DNA of 44,230 nucleotides from Verrucomicrobiia bacterium (GTDB lineage Bacteria > Verrucomicrobiota > Verrucomicrobiia > Verrucomicrobiales > Akkermansiaceae). The stretch is from NCBI GenBank assembly GCA_030430455.1, contig JAUIJB010000026.1, positions 1 to 44,230 on the forward strand, given 5' to 3'. Position 1 is the stretch's first letter. The number at the start of each line of letters is the position of its first letter. A program made the position numbers and the translations under genes. The notes under the pieces were generated by a model that saw nothing but the letters and a program-made list of their open reading frames with translations, searched no databases and had not been told where the DNA came from. Shown one piece after another: positions 22,303 through 32,332 of this stretch.

Positions 22303-23577
22303 ATGAGTGTCCGACCCCTCGACTCCTCGCGCCGCCGTTTCCTCAAGACCGGCGCGGCCGCCCTCGGCCTCGCCCCGATGGCCTTCCTGCGCGGCCAGGA
22401 GGGCTCGCCGAACGACGAGATCGCCCTCGGGGTGATCGGCTGCGGCGGGATGGGCCGGAACAACATGATCAACTTCCTCGGCATCGAGGGAGTCCGGGTC
22501 GTGGCGGTCTGCGATGTCGATGCGCGCGCCGCGCAGATTGCCAAGGCCAGGGTCGATCAGCACTACGGCAACCAGGACTGCAAGATCCACGCCGACTACA
22601 CCGACCTGATCGCGACGCCCGGGCTCGACGTGGTGTGCACGGCGACGCCGGATCACTGGCACGCCCGGATCGCGATCGATGCCGCCAATGCCGGCCTCGA
22701 CATCTACGGCGAGAAGCCCTTCACCTGGGGACTCCGGGAGGGGCGCATGGTCGTCGATGCGCTGGAGAAGAACCGGCGCGTCTGGCAGACCGGGTCGTGG
22801 CAGCGCTCGAAGGGCGAGTTCCGCCGCTTCAAGGCGCTGATCGAGAACGACACCCTCGGCAAGATCAGCCGGATCGAGTGCGGCACGCTGGGCGGGATGG
22901 ACATCCAGCAGCACGTCGAGCCCGGCGAGGTCGACGGCCTGCTCGGCAAGCCGCCGAAGGAGCTGGACTGGTCCGCCTGGTGCGGGCCGGCCGGCGAGTT
23001 CGAATACCATCCGCTGATCCACCCGTGGAACTGGCGCTGGCACCTCACTTTCGGCGGCGGCAAGCTGCTCGACTGGGTCGGTCACCACGTCGACATCGCG
23101 ATGTGGTCGCTCGGCCTCGACCGCACCGGGCCGACCGAGGTGAGCGGCACCGGCAAACCGGCCGATCATCCGTTCTTCAACTGCCTGGTCGACTACGAGT
23201 ACACCGGCGAGTTCGCCGACGGCCACCGCTTCGAGGTGAACAGCCGCTTCGGCGGCACGAAGTTCACCGGCGAGAACGGCTGGATCCACGTCAACCGCGG
23301 CAGCCTCAAGGCGAGCGACCGCGAGATGCTGCGCAACCTGCCGGAAGACTTCGACACCAAGCCGCCGAGCCACTGGCAGGACTTCATCAACTGCGTGCGG
23401 AGCCGCAAGCAGCCGCAATCGGACCCCGAGGGAGCGCATCGGGCCGCCTCCTTCGGCCAGCTGGCCATCGCCGCGATCGATGCCGGCCGCCCGCTCAAGT
23501 GGGACCCCGAGGCCGAGAAGGTGCTCGGCGACGACGAACTGGCGAAGCACCCGCGGCTGGGTGCGCGACTCGGCTGA
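22303..23577 (+). CDS. Tat-exported Gfo/Idh/MocA oxidoreductase
   Basis: 424 residues. A twin-arginine signal SRRRFLKTGAAALGLAPMAF (residues 9-28) sends the folded protein to the periplasm. The NAD(P) Rossmann motif is ALGVIGCGGMGRNNMINFLG (about 41-60), and the family motif EKP lies in DIYGEKPFTWG. The C-terminal substrate domain has GKLLDWVGHHVDIAMW. The family oxidises or transforms sugars and sugar acids; many exported copies are typical of Verrucomicrobiota and Planctomycetota that degrade glycans. The substrate is unknown. Confidence 0.92.
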   Translation: MSVRPLDSSRRRFLKTGAAALGLAPMAFLRGQEGSPNDEIALGVIGCGGMGRNNMINFLGIEGVRVVAVCDVDARAAQIAKARVDQHYGNQDCKIHADYTDLIATPGLDVVCTATPDHWHARIAIDAANAGLDIYGEKPFTWGLREGRMVVDALEKNRRVWQTGSWQRSKGEFRRFKALIENDTLGKISRIECGTLGGMDIQQHVEPGEVDGLLGKPPKELDWSAWCGPAGEFEYHPLIHPWNWRWHLTFGGGKLLDWVGHHVDIAMWSLGLDRTGPTEVSGTGKPADHPFFNCLVDYEYTGEFADGHRFEVNSRFGGTKFTGENGWIHVNRGSLKASDREMLRNLPEDFDTKPPSHWQDFINCVRSRKQPQSDPEGAHRAASFGQLAIAAIDAGRPLKWDPEAEKVLGDDELAKHPRLGARLG

Positions 23578-23583
23578 GCCGGG

Positions 23584-24951
23584 TCAGCGGTCGAGCCGGT
23601 AGTCCCTGCCGGGCTCCGGGATGATCGTCTCGGTCGGGTCGTTGCGCAGCTGGTCGACGAACCACTGGCTGGCCTTGGGGTCGCCGTGGACCAGGAAGGT
23701 GCGGCGCGGCGAGACCTTGCGGATGTAGGCGAGCAGGTCGTCGCGGGTGGCGTGGCCCGAGAAGTCGAACACCTCGACCGGGGCCTTGAGCGCCACCGCG
23801 GCGTGGTTGTCGTCGAGCGAGACCTTGTCGCCCGGCGCGGCGGCGCGGATGTGGCCGGCCGGCGAGGCGGGGTCGGCGTAGCCGACGAAGAGCAGCGAGT
23901 TCTTCGGGTTCTCGAGGAAGCCGGCGCGGGCGAAGCCGTTCGACACCGTGTTCTCGGTCATCATCCCGCTCGACAGACAGAAGATCGTGCCCGGCTTGGG
24001 GACGATCGGGGCGCGGTTGCGGCGCCGCGAGCCGGCCTGGAGGTCCATGTCCTTGAGGATCCGGAAGTCGTCGTCGCTGCGGCGGGTCTGGCCCTTGGCG
24101 TACTTGTCGTAGATCACCGTCATCTTGGTCGACAGTCCGCCGATCACCACCGGCGCCGACTTCGGCACCATGCCGCGGCGCTTGAAGCGGTGGATCATGG
24201 TCAGCACCTCCTGGGTCTTGCCCATTGCGAACACCGGGATGAGCACGCTGCCGCCCTGCTGGAGGGTGCGGGTGATGTGCTCGGCGAAGCGCGCCTCCTC
24301 GCCGGCCCGGGTGTAGTCCGGGTCGCGGGCGTGGTCGCCGCGGGTGGTCTCGATGACCAGGGTGTCGACCGGGTCCTCGGGAAACAGCGCGCCCTTGATG
24401 AGGGTCGAGGGCTCGAAGTTGACGTCGCCGGTGTAGAGCAGGGTGTGGTCGCCCGTGCGGATCGTGATGCCGGCCGAGCCGAGCACGTGGCCGGCGTCGT
24501 GGAAGGTGCCGCGCAGGACGCCGTCGGGGTCGAGGTCGAAGGGCCGCTCGTAGCCGCGGGTCTCGATGGCCCGCTCGATCTCGTCGAGCTCGCGGTGCGA
24601 GAACAGCGGGTACTCGGTGATGCCCAGCTCGGTGCGCTTGGCGCTCATCACGTTGACCGAGTTGTGGAGCATCGCGAAGCCGAGCTCGGCGGCGGCCGGG
24701 GTGAAGAAGGTCCGCGCCTGCGGTTGGTCGCGCAGGAAGACCGGCAGCGAGCCGACGTGGTCGAGGTGGGCGTGGGTGACCACGGCGGCGTCGATCAAGC
24801 CGGGCTCCAGCAGGTCGAAGCGCGGCAGGGCCTCGTCGGCCTCGTGTTTCGGGTGCATCCCGGCATCGAGGACGACCCTCGCCCCGCCGCTGTCGAGGAG
24901 GTAGGAATTCGAACCGATTTCGGCGTGGCGGCAGAGGCTGCGGAAAAGCAT
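23584..24951 (-). CDS. beta-CASP metallo-beta-lactamase RNase-like protein
   Basis: 455 residues from ATG at 24951. The metal site THAHLDHVG (H60, H62, D64, H65), FHDAGHVLGSA, LLYTGDVNFE, and the beta-CASP motifs PVFAMGKTQEVL, LSSGMMTENT, DFSGHATRDDLL and LVHGDPKAS place it with the CPSF73/YSH1-like beta-CASP proteins. These are mostly RNA endo- or exonucleases. RNase J itself differs in N-terminal layout and length. It stands alone; the tRNA gene is upstream on the other strand. Confidence 0.87.
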   Translation of the reverse strand: MLFRSLCRHAEIGSNSYLLDSGGARVVLDAGMHPKHEADEALPRFDLLEPGLIDAAVVTHAHLDHVGSLPVFLRDQPQARTFFTPAAAELGFAMLHNSVNVMSAKRTELGITEYPLFSHRELDEIERAIETRGYERPFDLDPDGVLRGTFHDAGHVLGSAGITIRTGDHTLLYTGDVNFEPSTLIKGALFPEDPVDTLVIETTRGDHARDPDYTRAGEEARFAEHITRTLQQGGSVLIPVFAMGKTQEVLTMIHRFKRRGMVPKSAPVVIGGLSTKMTVIYDKYAKGQTRRSDDDFRILKDMDLQAGSRRRNRAPIVPKPGTIFCLSSGMMTENTVSNGFARAGFLENPKNSLLFVGYADPASPAGHIRAAAPGDKVSLDDNHAAVALKAPVEVFDFSGHATRDDLLAYIRKVSPRRTFLVHGDPKASQWFVDQLRNDPTETIIPEPGRDYRLDR

Positions 24952-25122
24952 GAGGCGGTCGAGTGACGGCGACCTTGGAGGGGGCGGGGGAAATGTCGAA
25001 CCCGGATTCGCCTTCCGGCGGCGGGTGGTTCGGCGAGATTCCGGGGATTTTTCGATTGCTTCCGGAGGCCAGTCGGCATAATCGACCCGCCCGCCACGCC
25101 TTGGGCGCGGCGACAAGCGATT

Positions 25123-25197
<75 letters not shown>

Positions 25198-25233
25198 GCT
25201 TGGGTCCGGGCGGGGGTGGTGGTGGATCCGGTT

Positions 25234-25612
25234 GGCGGTTCGGACCGGCTGGAAAGCGCCGCCAAGGCGACCAAGCGGCTGGGGAGAGGTGGCGGAGCGA
25301 AGGAAATAGGACGAATGGGTCCTATAGGACCTATGGAAGCATCTCTTGCGCTCCGGAGTGTCGGTCCTGGGGCTCCGAAGATGGGTGGGGCGGGGGCTTG
25401 CCTTCCGGAGCCGTCCAAAATTCAAGGGTGAGGCGCAGCCTCACGCCAAATAGGTCCCATAAGTCCCATAGGTCCTATGCCTTGTGCTCCGCCTTCTCTC
25501 CCAGCCACTCCTTGCCCCACCAGCACTTTCCAGCCGGTCCGCACCGCCACCACGCCCCACGACGCCTCCACCCCCCCAGCTGCTCACCACCCAACCCGCG
25601 CTTTCCAGCCGG
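25234..25612. repeat. dispersed repeat with inverted ends, copy B (plus extra end unit)
   Basis: It begins 37 nt past the tRNA. The left end CCGGCTGGAAAGCGC (25245-25259) returns inverted twice: at 25523-25537 with one mismatch and exactly at 25598-25612. The palindrome GGTCCTATAGGACC (25318-25331), the GTGAGGC-GCA-GCCTCAC hairpin and the 26-nt tail (25546-25571) match copy A. Between tail and second end is a short unit not in copy A. Together with the promoter and leader below it fills the 712-nt gap before rpsL. Confidence 0.85.
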
Positions 25613-25712
25613 TCCGCTGCGGCAGCCAACTCCGCCATCGATCCCCCTCAACCCCCTGAAAATCAGTCTCTATTAGGCGATTTCGGGTGCGAAAAAATAT
25701 TCGAAAATGGGC

Positions 25713-25740
25713 TTGTCAGCTTGGATTCGGCGGCTAGGGT
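25713..25740 (+). promoter_or_regulatory. candidate promoter of the str operon (rpsL)
   Basis: TTGTCA (25713-25718) and TAGGGT (25735-25740), spacer 16, lie just behind an AT-rich stretch (GAAAAAATATTCGAAAA), which could act as an UP element. Unlike other promoters here it leaves a leader of about 160 nt. Confidence 0.45.
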
Positions 25741-25820
25741 CGCCGCCCCCAACATCGCGGGCTGCTCACGCTAACACGAGGCGGCCCGCCTCGACTATCT
25801 CCAATAACTATCGGGTGCAG

Positions 25821-25869
25821 CACCGGACAAATGGCTCCTGCGAGGGATCTTCTCGCTGGCCGTCCGGTG
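25821..25869 (+). promoter_or_regulatory. hairpin in the rpsL leader
   Basis: CACCGGAC (25821-25828) pairs perfectly with GTCCGGTG (25862-25869), and inside it GCGAG (25840-25844) pairs with CTCGC (25852-25856). It ends 40 nt before rpsL. Ribosomal operons are often controlled by such leader structures that mimic the rRNA site of a ribosomal protein; here S12 or S7 would be the candidate. There is no T-tract, so it is not a plain terminator. Confidence 0.4.
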
Positions 25870-25909
25870 TCCCCACAGACCAAACACCAGACAACCCCGC
25901 AGGAATCTT

Positions 25910-26287
25910 ATGCCGACCATCAACCAGCTTGTCCGCAAGGGACGCCATGTTCCGGTCGAAAAGTCGAAGTCACCGGCGATGGCGAACTGCCCGCAGCGCC
26001 GTGGCGTGTGTCTCCAGGTGATGACCCGCACGCCGAAGAAGCCGAACTCCGCGCTTCGCAAGGTCGCCAAGGTGCGCCTCACCAACGGTTTCGAGGTGAT
26101 CGCCTACATCGGCGGCGAGGGCCACAACCTCCAGGAGCACTCGATCGTCCTCGTGCGGGGTGGCCGGGTGAAGGACCTTCCCGGTGTCCGCTACCACATC
26201 GTCCGTGGTGCCCTCGACACCCTCGGCGTCGAGAAGCGTCGCCAGGCCCGCTCCAAGTACGGTGCCAAGCGGCCCAAGGCTTCCTAA
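25910..26287 (+). CDS. rpsL: 30S ribosomal protein S12
   Basis: 125 residues, standard length. Start [20 protein letters not shown]; the conserved decoding-site loop [19 protein letters not shown] and [19 protein letters not shown] are intact, with Lys at the places where streptomycin-resistance changes occur in other bacteria, so no resistance allele is visible. S12 lies at the 30S A-site and checks codon pairing. First gene of the str operon. Confidence 0.98.
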   Translation: MPTINQLVRKGRHVPVEKSKSPAMANCPQRRGVCLQVMTRTPKKPNSALRKVAKVRLTNGFEVIAYIGGEGHNLQEHSIVLVRGGRVKDLPGVRYHIVRGALDTLGVEKRRQARSKYGAKRPKAS

Positions 26288-26322
26288 CCCGCGTTTCCGA
26301 AACTTCTTCCGACCATCCGATC

Positions 26323-26796
26323 ATGTCCCGCCGCAAGCGAGTCTTCACCAAGCCCGATCGTCGCGATTCCCGCTACGACAGTTCCCTCGTCGGCCACCTC
26401 ATCTCGAAGGTGATGCGTGACGGCAAGCGTTCGCTCGCCGAGCGCATCGTCTACGCCGCCATCGACAAGGCCAACGAGGGCAGCGACACCGTCGACCCCC
26501 TCGAGGTCGTCACCCGCGCCATCGAAAACGCCAAGCCGCGCGTCGAGGTCAAGAGCCGCCGCGTCGGTGGCGCCACCTACCAGGTGCCGCTCGAGGTCGC
26601 CTCGGACCGTTCCGAGTCCCTCGCCCTGCGCTGGATCGTCGGCTACGCCCGCGGCCGCAAGGGCACGCCGATGCACGTCGCCCTCGCCAACGAGATCAAG
26701 GACGCCTCCAACAACCAGGGCAGCTCGGTGCGCAAGCGCGACGACGTCCACAAGATGGCCCAGGCCAACCGCGCCTTCGCCCACTTCCGCTGGTAA
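26323..26796 (+). CDS. rpsG: 30S ribosomal protein S7
   Basis: 157 residues from ATG at 26323. It starts MSRRKRVFTKPDRRDSRYDS, then VGHLISKVMRDGKRSLAERI, ENAKPRVEVKSRRVGGATYQ and RKRDDVHKMAQANRAFAHFR. S7 nucleates folding of the 16S 3' domain and touches the E-site tRNA. No Shine-Dalgarno is visible in the 35-nt gap after rpsL. Confidence 0.98.
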   Translation: MSRRKRVFTKPDRRDSRYDSSLVGHLISKVMRDGKRSLAERIVYAAIDKANEGSDTVDPLEVVTRAIENAKPRVEVKSRRVGGATYQVPLEVASDRSESLALRWIVGYARGRKGTPMHVALANEIKDASNNQGSSVRKRDDVHKMAQANRAFAHFRW

Positions 26797-26852
26797 TCCG
26801 GCGCATCCAGCCCGCCACGCCCACACACCCGCTTCCCGAACCCTTCGGTCCG

Positions 26853-28994
26853 ATGTCCTCCGACGCCAACAGCCCCGATCGCCCGTTTCCGCTTGAGCGG
26901 ACGCGGAACATCGGGATTGCGGCGCACATCGACGCCGGCAAGACCACGCTGACCGAGCGGATCCTCTTCTACACGGGGATGATCCACCGCATCGGCGAGG
27001 TCCACGACGGCGCCGCCACCACCGACTGGATGGCGCAGGAGCGCGAGCGCGGCATCACCATCACCTCCGCCGCCGTCACCGCCGAGTGGTGGCAGCGCAA
27101 GGAGGAGGGCGTCTTCAAGTCCTACGAGGAGCAGAAGCAGCGGATCAACATCATCGACACGCCCGGCCACGTCGACTTCACCGCCGAGGTGGAGCGCTCG
27201 CTGCGCGTGCTCGACGGCGCCATCGTCGTGTTCTGCGGCGTCGCCGGCGTCCAGCCCCAGACCGAGACCGTCTGGCGCCAGGCCTCGAAGTACAAGGTCC
27301 CGCGGATCGTCTTCGTCAACAAGATGGACCGCGTCGGCGCCGACTTCGACAACGTCTTCCAGGAAGTGAAGGACAAGCTCGGCGCCAATGCCGTGCGGAT
27401 CCTCATCCCGATCGGCTCCGAGGAGAACCTCCGCGGCCAGATCGACGTGGTCAACCAGAAGGCCGTCCTCTACGTCGACGACGCGACCTTCGGCTCCACC
27501 TACGAGGTCAGGGAGCTCGAGGGCGAGCTCAAGGACGCCGCCGAGCTGGCCCATGCCGAGCTGGTCGAGACCGTCGCCAGTGCCGACGACGAGCTGGGCG
27601 AGAAGTTCCTCATGGAGGAGGAGATCACCCGCGAGGACCTCAAGAAGGCCCTGCGGCGCGCGACCATCGCCAACAAGATCGTCCCGGTCACCGGAGGCTC
27701 CGCCTTCAAGAACAAGGGCGTCCAGTACCTCCTCGACGCCGTCGTCGACTACCTGCCGAGCCCGCTCGAGATTCCCCCGGCGGTCGGCATGGACCCCGAG
27801 GACCACGACAAGCACATCGAGGTCCCCACCAGTGACAAGGAGAAGTTCTGCTCGCTGGCGTTCAAGCTCTGGGCCGACAAGTTCGTCGGCAAGCTCGTCT
27901 TCTTCCGCGTCTACTCCGGCATGGTGAAGAAGGGCGACACCATCTTCAACCCGCGCACCGGCAAGTCGGAACGCGTCGGCCGCCTGATCCGGATCCAGTC
28001 CGACCAGCACACCGACATCGACGCCTGCTACGCCGGCGACATCGCCGCCATGGTCGGCGTCAAGAACGTCCAGACAGGCGACACCCTGGCCGCAGCCGGC
28101 TACGAGGTGGTGCTCGAGCCGCCGACCTTCCCCGAGCCGGTCATCTCGATGGCCGTCGAGCCGAAGACCAAGGCCGACCAGGAGAAGCTCGCCAACGCCC
28201 TCGTCCGTCTCTCCGAGGAGGATCCCACCTTCGTCGTCAAGACCGACGAGGAGACCGGCCAGACCATCATTTCCGGGATGGGCGAGCTGCACCTCGAGAT
28301 CATCGTCGACCGCCTGCTGCGCGAGTTCAAGGTGGGTGCCAACACCGGCCAGCCGCAGATCGCCTACCGCGAGACGATCACCCGCGAGGCCCCCGGCGAG
28401 GGCAAGCTGGTCAAGCAGTCCGGCGGCCGCGGCCAGTACGGCCACGTCAAGCTCGACATCCGCCCCAACGAGAAGGGCAAGGGCCTGACCACCGAGAACT
28501 CGATCGTCGGCGGCGAAATCCCCAAGGAATTCCACAACGCGGTCTTCAAGGGCGTCAGCGAGGCCATGTCGACCGGCATCATCGGCGGCTACCCGGTCGT
28601 CGACGTCCACGTCAACGTCTCCGGCGGGTCCTTCCACGAGGTCGACTCGAACGAGAACGCCTTCACCATGGCTGCCATCTTCGCGATGCGCGACGCCTTC
28701 AAGAAGGCCGGCCCGATCCTCCTCGAGCCCATCATGGGCGTCGAGGTGTCGACCCCGGACGACTACCAGGGCGACGTCATGGGCGACCTTTCCCGCCGCC
28801 GCGGGCAGATCGGCGAGATGGAGTCGAAGGGCAACCTGGCCCTGATCCACGCCGCCGTCCCGCTCAAGGAGATGTTCGGCTACTCGACCGCCGTGCGCAC
28901 CCTTTCGTCCGGCCGGGCCTCGTACTCGATGACCCCCTCGCACTTCGAGGAGGTCCCCGCGAACATCGTCGAACAGATCATCAACGAGCGCTGA
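26853..28994 (+). CDS. fusA: translation elongation factor G
   Basis: 713 residues. The GTPase domain has the P-loop AHIDAGKTT, the switch region [17 protein letters not shown] and the NKMD specificity motif (in [10 protein letters not shown]). Domains II to V follow, with GGRGQYGHV in domain IV. It drives tRNA-mRNA translocation and ribosome recycling. Between domains I and II the usual G' insert is present. tuf, which often follows fusA, is absent here; rpsJ comes next after 61 nt. Confidence 0.98.
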   Translation: MSSDANSPDRPFPLERTRNIGIAAHIDAGKTTLTERILFYTGMIHRIGEVHDGAATTDWMAQERERGITITSAAVTAEWWQRKEEGVFKSYEEQKQRINIIDTPGHVDFTAEVERSLRVLDGAIVVFCGVAGVQPQTETVWRQASKYKVPRIVFVNKMDRVGADFDNVFQEVKDKLGANAVRILIPIGSEENLRGQIDVVNQKAVLYVDDATFGSTYEVRELEGELKDAAELAHAELVETVASADDELGEKFLMEEEITREDLKKALRRATIANKIVPVTGGSAFKNKGVQYLLDAVVDYLPSPLEIPPAVGMDPEDHDKHIEVPTSDKEKFCSLAFKLWADKFVGKLVFFRVYSGMVKKGDTIFNPRTGKSERVGRLIRIQSDQHTDIDACYAGDIAAMVGVKNVQTGDTLAAAGYEVVLEPPTFPEPVISMAVEPKTKADQEKLANALVRLSEEDPTFVVKTDEETGQTIISGMGELHLEIIVDRLLREFKVGANTGQPQIAYRETITREAPGEGKLVKQSGGRGQYGHVKLDIRPNEKGKGLTTENSIVGGEIPKEFHNAVFKGVSEAMSTGIIGGYPVVDVHVNVSGGSFHEVDSNENAFTMAAIFAMRDAFKKAGPILLEPIMGVEVSTPDDYQGDVMGDLSRRRGQIGEMESKGNLALIHAAVPLKEMFGYSTAVRTLSSGRASYSMTPSHFEEVPANIVEQIINER

Positions 28995-29055
28995 GCGCCG
29001 CCCCATCCACGAATCCACGCGAATCCCGCGCATCCCAGTCAGATCCACCACCGTC

Positions 29056-29364
29056 ATGGAAAACCAAAAGATCCGCATCCGCCTCCGGGCCTTCGATCAC
29101 CGTGCCATCGACCGTTCCGCCCTCGAGATCGTCGAGACCGCCAAGCGCACCGGCGCCAAGGTGGCCGGTCCGATCCCGCTCCCGACCCGGATCGAGAAGT
29201 TCAGCGTGAACCGCTCCGTGCACGTCAACAAGAAGTCCGCCGAGCAGTTCGAGGTCCGCACCCACAAGCGCGTGCTCGACATCGTCGACCCGACCGCCCG
29301 CACGGTGGACGAGCTGAAGAAGCTCAACCTGCCCGCCGGCGTCGACATCGCGATCCGCATCTAG
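29056..29364 (+). CDS. rpsJ: 30S ribosomal protein S10
   Basis: 102 residues: [20 protein letters not shown], then [40 protein letters not shown] and [19 protein letters not shown]10 sits in the 30S head and, as NusE, joins antitermination complexes. First gene of the S10 part. Confidence 0.98.
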   Translation: MENQKIRIRLRAFDHRAIDRSALEIVETAKRTGAKVAGPIPLPTRIEKFSVNRSVHVNKKSAEQFEVRTHKRVLDIVDPTARTVDELKKLNLPAGVDIAIRI

Positions 29365-29408
29365 TCCGGCTTCGGACCCGACCGCTCCCGGCATCGCGCC
29401 GGAAGGTT

Positions 29409-29457
29409 CCCAATCTCCCGATCTCCCAATTTACCCAATCTCCAATCCCGCAATCAC
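29409..29457. repeat. degenerate CCCAATCTCC-type direct repeats before rplC
   Basis: The 94-nt gap rpsJ-rplC ends with several imperfect steps of CCCAATCTCC, CCCGATCTCC, CCCAATTTA and CCAATCCC. They reach the start codon of rplC, so they also lie where the ribosome would bind. Confidence 0.5.
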
Positions 29458-29458
29458 C

Positions 29459-30100
29459 ATGTCCCTCGGACTCATCGGCAAGAAAATCGGCATGACCCGT
29501 CTGTTCGACGAGGAAAGCCAGTCCATGATCCCGGTCACCGTCCTCGACGTCTCCGGCAACTCCTTCGTGCAGAAGAAGGACGCCGACTCGGACGGCTACC
29601 GCGCGGTGCAGGTCGGCTTCGGCGACAAGAAGGAGTCGCGCGAGACCAAGCCGCTCAACGGCCACTGCCGGAAGCACGGCTCCGGCGCCAAGTACCTCAT
29701 CCGCGAGTTCCGCCTCGAGGAGGGCGAGGAGCTTCCCGAGGAGCACCCGGGTGTCGGCCTGTTCGAGGCCGGCCAGTGGGTCGACGTCGTCGGCACCACC
29801 AAGGGCAAGGGCTTCCAGGGCGTCTACAAGCGCTACGGCTTCGGCGGCCTCAAGCAGACCCACGGCTCGATGATGCACCGCCGCACCGGCGCGATCGGCG
29901 CGGGCTCGACCCCGGGCCGCGTCTGGAAGGGCCAGAAGATGCCCGGCCACGAGGGCAGCCGCAGCCGCACCACCCAGAACCTCAAGGTCGTCGCCCTGCG
30001 CCCCGAGGACGGCGTGATCCTGATTTCCGGTTCGCTTCCGGGAGCCAAGGGCAGCCACATCATCGTCCGCCCGGCGATCAAGAAGCCGGCCACCGCGTGA
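29459..30100 (+). CDS. rplC: 50S ribosomal protein L3
   Basis: 213 residues: MSLGLIGKKIGMTRLFDEES, VTVLDVSGNSFVQKK, then the conserved core GTTKGKGFQGVYKRYGFGG, GSMMHRRTGAIGAGSTPGRV and GQKMPGHEGS. L3 is an early-assembly protein whose loop reaches the peptidyl transferase centre. Confidence 0.98.
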   Translation: MSLGLIGKKIGMTRLFDEESQSMIPVTVLDVSGNSFVQKKDADSDGYRAVQVGFGDKKESRETKPLNGHCRKHGSGAKYLIREFRLEEGEELPEEHPGVGLFEAGQWVDVVGTTKGKGFQGVYKRYGFGGLKQTHGSMMHRRTGAIGAGSTPGRVWKGQKMPGHEGSRSRTTQNLKVVALRPEDGVILISGSLPGAKGSHIIVRPAIKKPATA

Positions 30101-30141
30101 GCCACGCGAGCCAAACGAAACGATCCTGATCCATTTCCGCC

Positions 30142-30750
30142 ATGTCCGCGAAAACTTTCACCGTCGAAGACGCCAAGGCCGCCAGCATCCTCCTGACCGA
30201 GGGTGACAAGGGCGCCCAGGCCGTGCACGACCTCGTCACCGCCTACCGCGCCAACCGCCGCACCGGGTCCGCCAACACCAAGACCCGCGGCGAGATCCGT
30301 GGCAACAACAAGAAGATGTATCGCCAGAAGGGCACCGGCAACGCCCGCCACAACACCTCGAAGGCCCCGATCTTCGTCGGTGGTGGCGTCGCCCACGGCC
30401 CGCGCCCGCGCGACTACTCGAAGAAGGTGCCCAAGTCGGTCCGCCGCCTGGCCCTGCGCCGCGTGCTCGCCGAGCGCATCGCCGAGGACGCCATCAAGGT
30501 CCTGCCCTCCTTCGCCGTCGAGGACGGCCGCACCAAGAGCTTCGTCGCCGCCGTGACCGCCGAGAGCGAGGCCCGCAAGGTGCTCATCGTGGCCAAGTCC
30601 TTCGACGACAAGACCTACCTCTCCGCCCGCAACGTCGGCTGGGCCCAGCTGGTCACCGCCGACAGCGTCAACATCGAGGAGCTGCTCCACGCCAACACCA
30701 TCCTGCTGGTCGAGGACTCGCTCGAAACCCTCGCCGCCCGCACGGCCTGA
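30142..30750 (+). CDS. rplD: 50S ribosomal protein L4
   Basis: 202 residues: [20 protein letters not shown], then the tunnel loop [20 protein letters not shown] and [21 protein letters not shown]4 lines the peptide exit tunnel and in E. coli also represses the S10 operon; no obvious L4-responsive leader is visible because the operon is fused to the str genes. Confidence 0.97.
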   Translation: MSAKTFTVEDAKAASILLTEGDKGAQAVHDLVTAYRANRRTGSANTKTRGEIRGNNKKMYRQKGTGNARHNTSKAPIFVGGGVAHGPRPRDYSKKVPKSVRRLALRRVLAERIAEDAIKVLPSFAVEDGRTKSFVAAVTAESEARKVLIVAKSFDDKTYLSARNVGWAQLVTADSVNIEELLHANTILLVEDSLETLAARTA

Positions 30751-30773
30751 ACCCCGTTCCTCCGCCCCGAGCC

Positions 30774-31058
30774 ATGAAAGACATCTACCAAGTCATCAGG
30801 AAGGTCCGCCTCTCCGAGAAGGCTTCCCTGCTCAACGAACTGAACAACGAGGTCGTGTTCGAGGTCGATCCGAAGGCCAACAAGATCGAGATCAAGCGCG
30901 CCGTCGAGCGCCTGCTCGGCAAGAAGGTCGACTCGGTCCGCACCCTCAACCAGTCCGGCAAGGCCAAGCGCCGGCGCCGTGCCGACGAAGGTCGCACCGC
31001 GCACTGGAAGAAGGCGATCGTCCGCCTCAAGGAGGGTGAAGCCCTCGACCTCGTCTGA
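30774..31058 (+). CDS. rplW: 50S ribosomal protein L23
   Basis: 94 residues: [61 protein letters not shown]23 surrounds the tunnel exit and docks trigger factor and SRP. Length and order (after rplD) are normal. Confidence 0.97.
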   Translation: MKDIYQVIRKVRLSEKASLLNELNNEVVFEVDPKANKIEIKRAVERLLGKKVDSVRTLNQSGKAKRRRRADEGRTAHWKKAIVRLKEGEALDLV

Positions 31059-31105
31059 GAAACCCGACTCAACCCGAACTTTCACCGAACCACCCCGAAC
31101 GAGCC

Positions 31106-31948
31106 ATGCCTCTCAAGGAGTTCAAGCCACTCACCCCGTCGCAGCGCTACAAGGAGCTTCCGACCTTCCAGGAGATCACCAAGAAGACTCCCGAGAAGAG
31201 CCTGCTTTCCCCGCTCAAGAAGAGCGGCGGCCGGAACAACACCGGACGGATCACCACGCGCCACATCGGTGGCGGCCACAAGCGCCACTACCGCCTGGTC
31301 GACTTCAAGCGCAACAAGCACGACGTCCCCGCCAAGGTGGTCGGCATCGAGTACGATCCGAACCGCACCTGCCGCATCGCCCTGATCGAGTATGAGGACG
31401 GCCAGAAGAGCTACATCCTCTCGCCGGTCGGCCTGCAGGTCGGAGCCACCGTCGTCTCCGGCGACACGGCTCCGCCGAAGCCCGGCAACGCGATGCCGCT
31501 CGCCAAGGTGCCGCTGGGCACCGCGATCCACAACATCGAGCTGATTCCCGGCAACGGCGGCAAGGTCGCCCGTGCCGCCGGCCAGCAGGCGATCCTCTCG
31601 AACCGCGAGGGCGAGTGGGCGCTGGTCAAGATGCCGTCCGGCGAGATCCGCAAGTTCAACCTGAACTGCCTGTGCACCATCGGCCAGGTCGGCAACCGCG
31701 ACCACATGAACGAGGTCTCGGGCAAGGCCGGCCGCAGCCGCTGGCAGGGCAAGCGCCCGACCGTCCGCGGCATGTGCATGAACCCCGTCGACCACCCGAA
31801 CGGTGGTGGCGAGGGCAAGTCGAAGTCCGGCGGTGGCCGCCAGCACCTGCTTTCACCGTGGGGTCACGCCAAGGGCGAGAAGACCCGCAAGCCGAAGAAG
31901 CCGACCAAGACCTTCATCGTCGAGCGTCGCAAGAAGAAGAAACGCTGA
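31106..31948 (+). CDS. rplB: 50S ribosomal protein L2
   Basis: 280 residues: [20 protein letters not shown], then [40 protein letters not shown], and the catalytic-centre region [20 protein letters not shown]. The C-terminus is KKKKR. L2 is needed for subunit joining and peptidyl transfer. Confidence 0.98.
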   Translation: MPLKEFKPLTPSQRYKELPTFQEITKKTPEKSLLSPLKKSGGRNNTGRITTRHIGGGHKRHYRLVDFKRNKHDVPAKVVGIEYDPNRTCRIALIEYEDGQKSYILSPVGLQVGATVVSGDTAPPKPGNAMPLAKVPLGTAIHNIELIPGNGGKVARAAGQQAILSNREGEWALVKMPSGEIRKFNLNCLCTIGQVGNRDHMNEVSGKAGRSRWQGKRPTVRGMCMNPVDHPNGGGEGKSKSGGGRQHLLSPWGHAKGEKTRKPKKPTKTFIVERRKKKKR

Positions 31949-31998
31949 GAGAAGCGCTGAGCCCTTCCGCCGAGAAACCTTCAAGACCGAACCGAATC

Positions 31999-32268
31999 AT
32001 GCCCCGTTCCCTCAAGAAAGGCCCCTACGTCGACCAGAAGCTCCTGGCCAAGATCGACAAGGCGCTGGAGACCAACGACAAGAAGCCGATCAAGACCTGG
32101 AGCCGCAAGTCGATGATCACGCCCGACTTCGTCGGCGTGAACCTCGCGGTCCACAACGGCAAGACCTTCGTCCCGGTGTACGTCACCGAGAACATGGTCG
32201 GCCACAAGCTCGGCGAGTTCGCCGCGACCCGCATCTTCCGTGCCCACGGCGGCATCGGCAAGAAGTAA
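31999..32268 (+). CDS. rpsS: 30S ribosomal protein S19
   Basis: 89 residues: [61 protein letters not shown]19 forms a bridge at the 30S head. Normally rplV follows at once, but here an exported-protein gene is in between. Confidence 0.98.
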   Translation: MPRSLKKGPYVDQKLLAKIDKALETNDKKPIKTWSRKSMITPDFVGVNLAVHNGKTFVPVYVTENMVGHKLGEFAATRIFRAHGGIGKK

Positions 32269-32285
32269 GCCGCCCGGTCCCCGGA

Positions 32286-32325
32286 TCCTCCGCCTCCTCC
32301 GCCTCCTCCGCCACCACCGCCGCCC
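32286..32325. repeat. CTCCGC/CCGCCA simple repeat
   Basis: A run of short units (CCTCCGCCTCCTCCGCCTCC and on) fills most of the 64-nt gap before the inserted gene, leaving no Shine-Dalgarno sequence. Confidence 0.7.
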
Positions 32326-32332
32326 CGTCCCC

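Noticed and set aside
25198..25612. Attachment site / integrated element at the tRNA-Met gene
   Set aside because: No integrase and no repeat of the tRNA 3' end is visible downstream; the repeat copy starts 37 nt past the gene.
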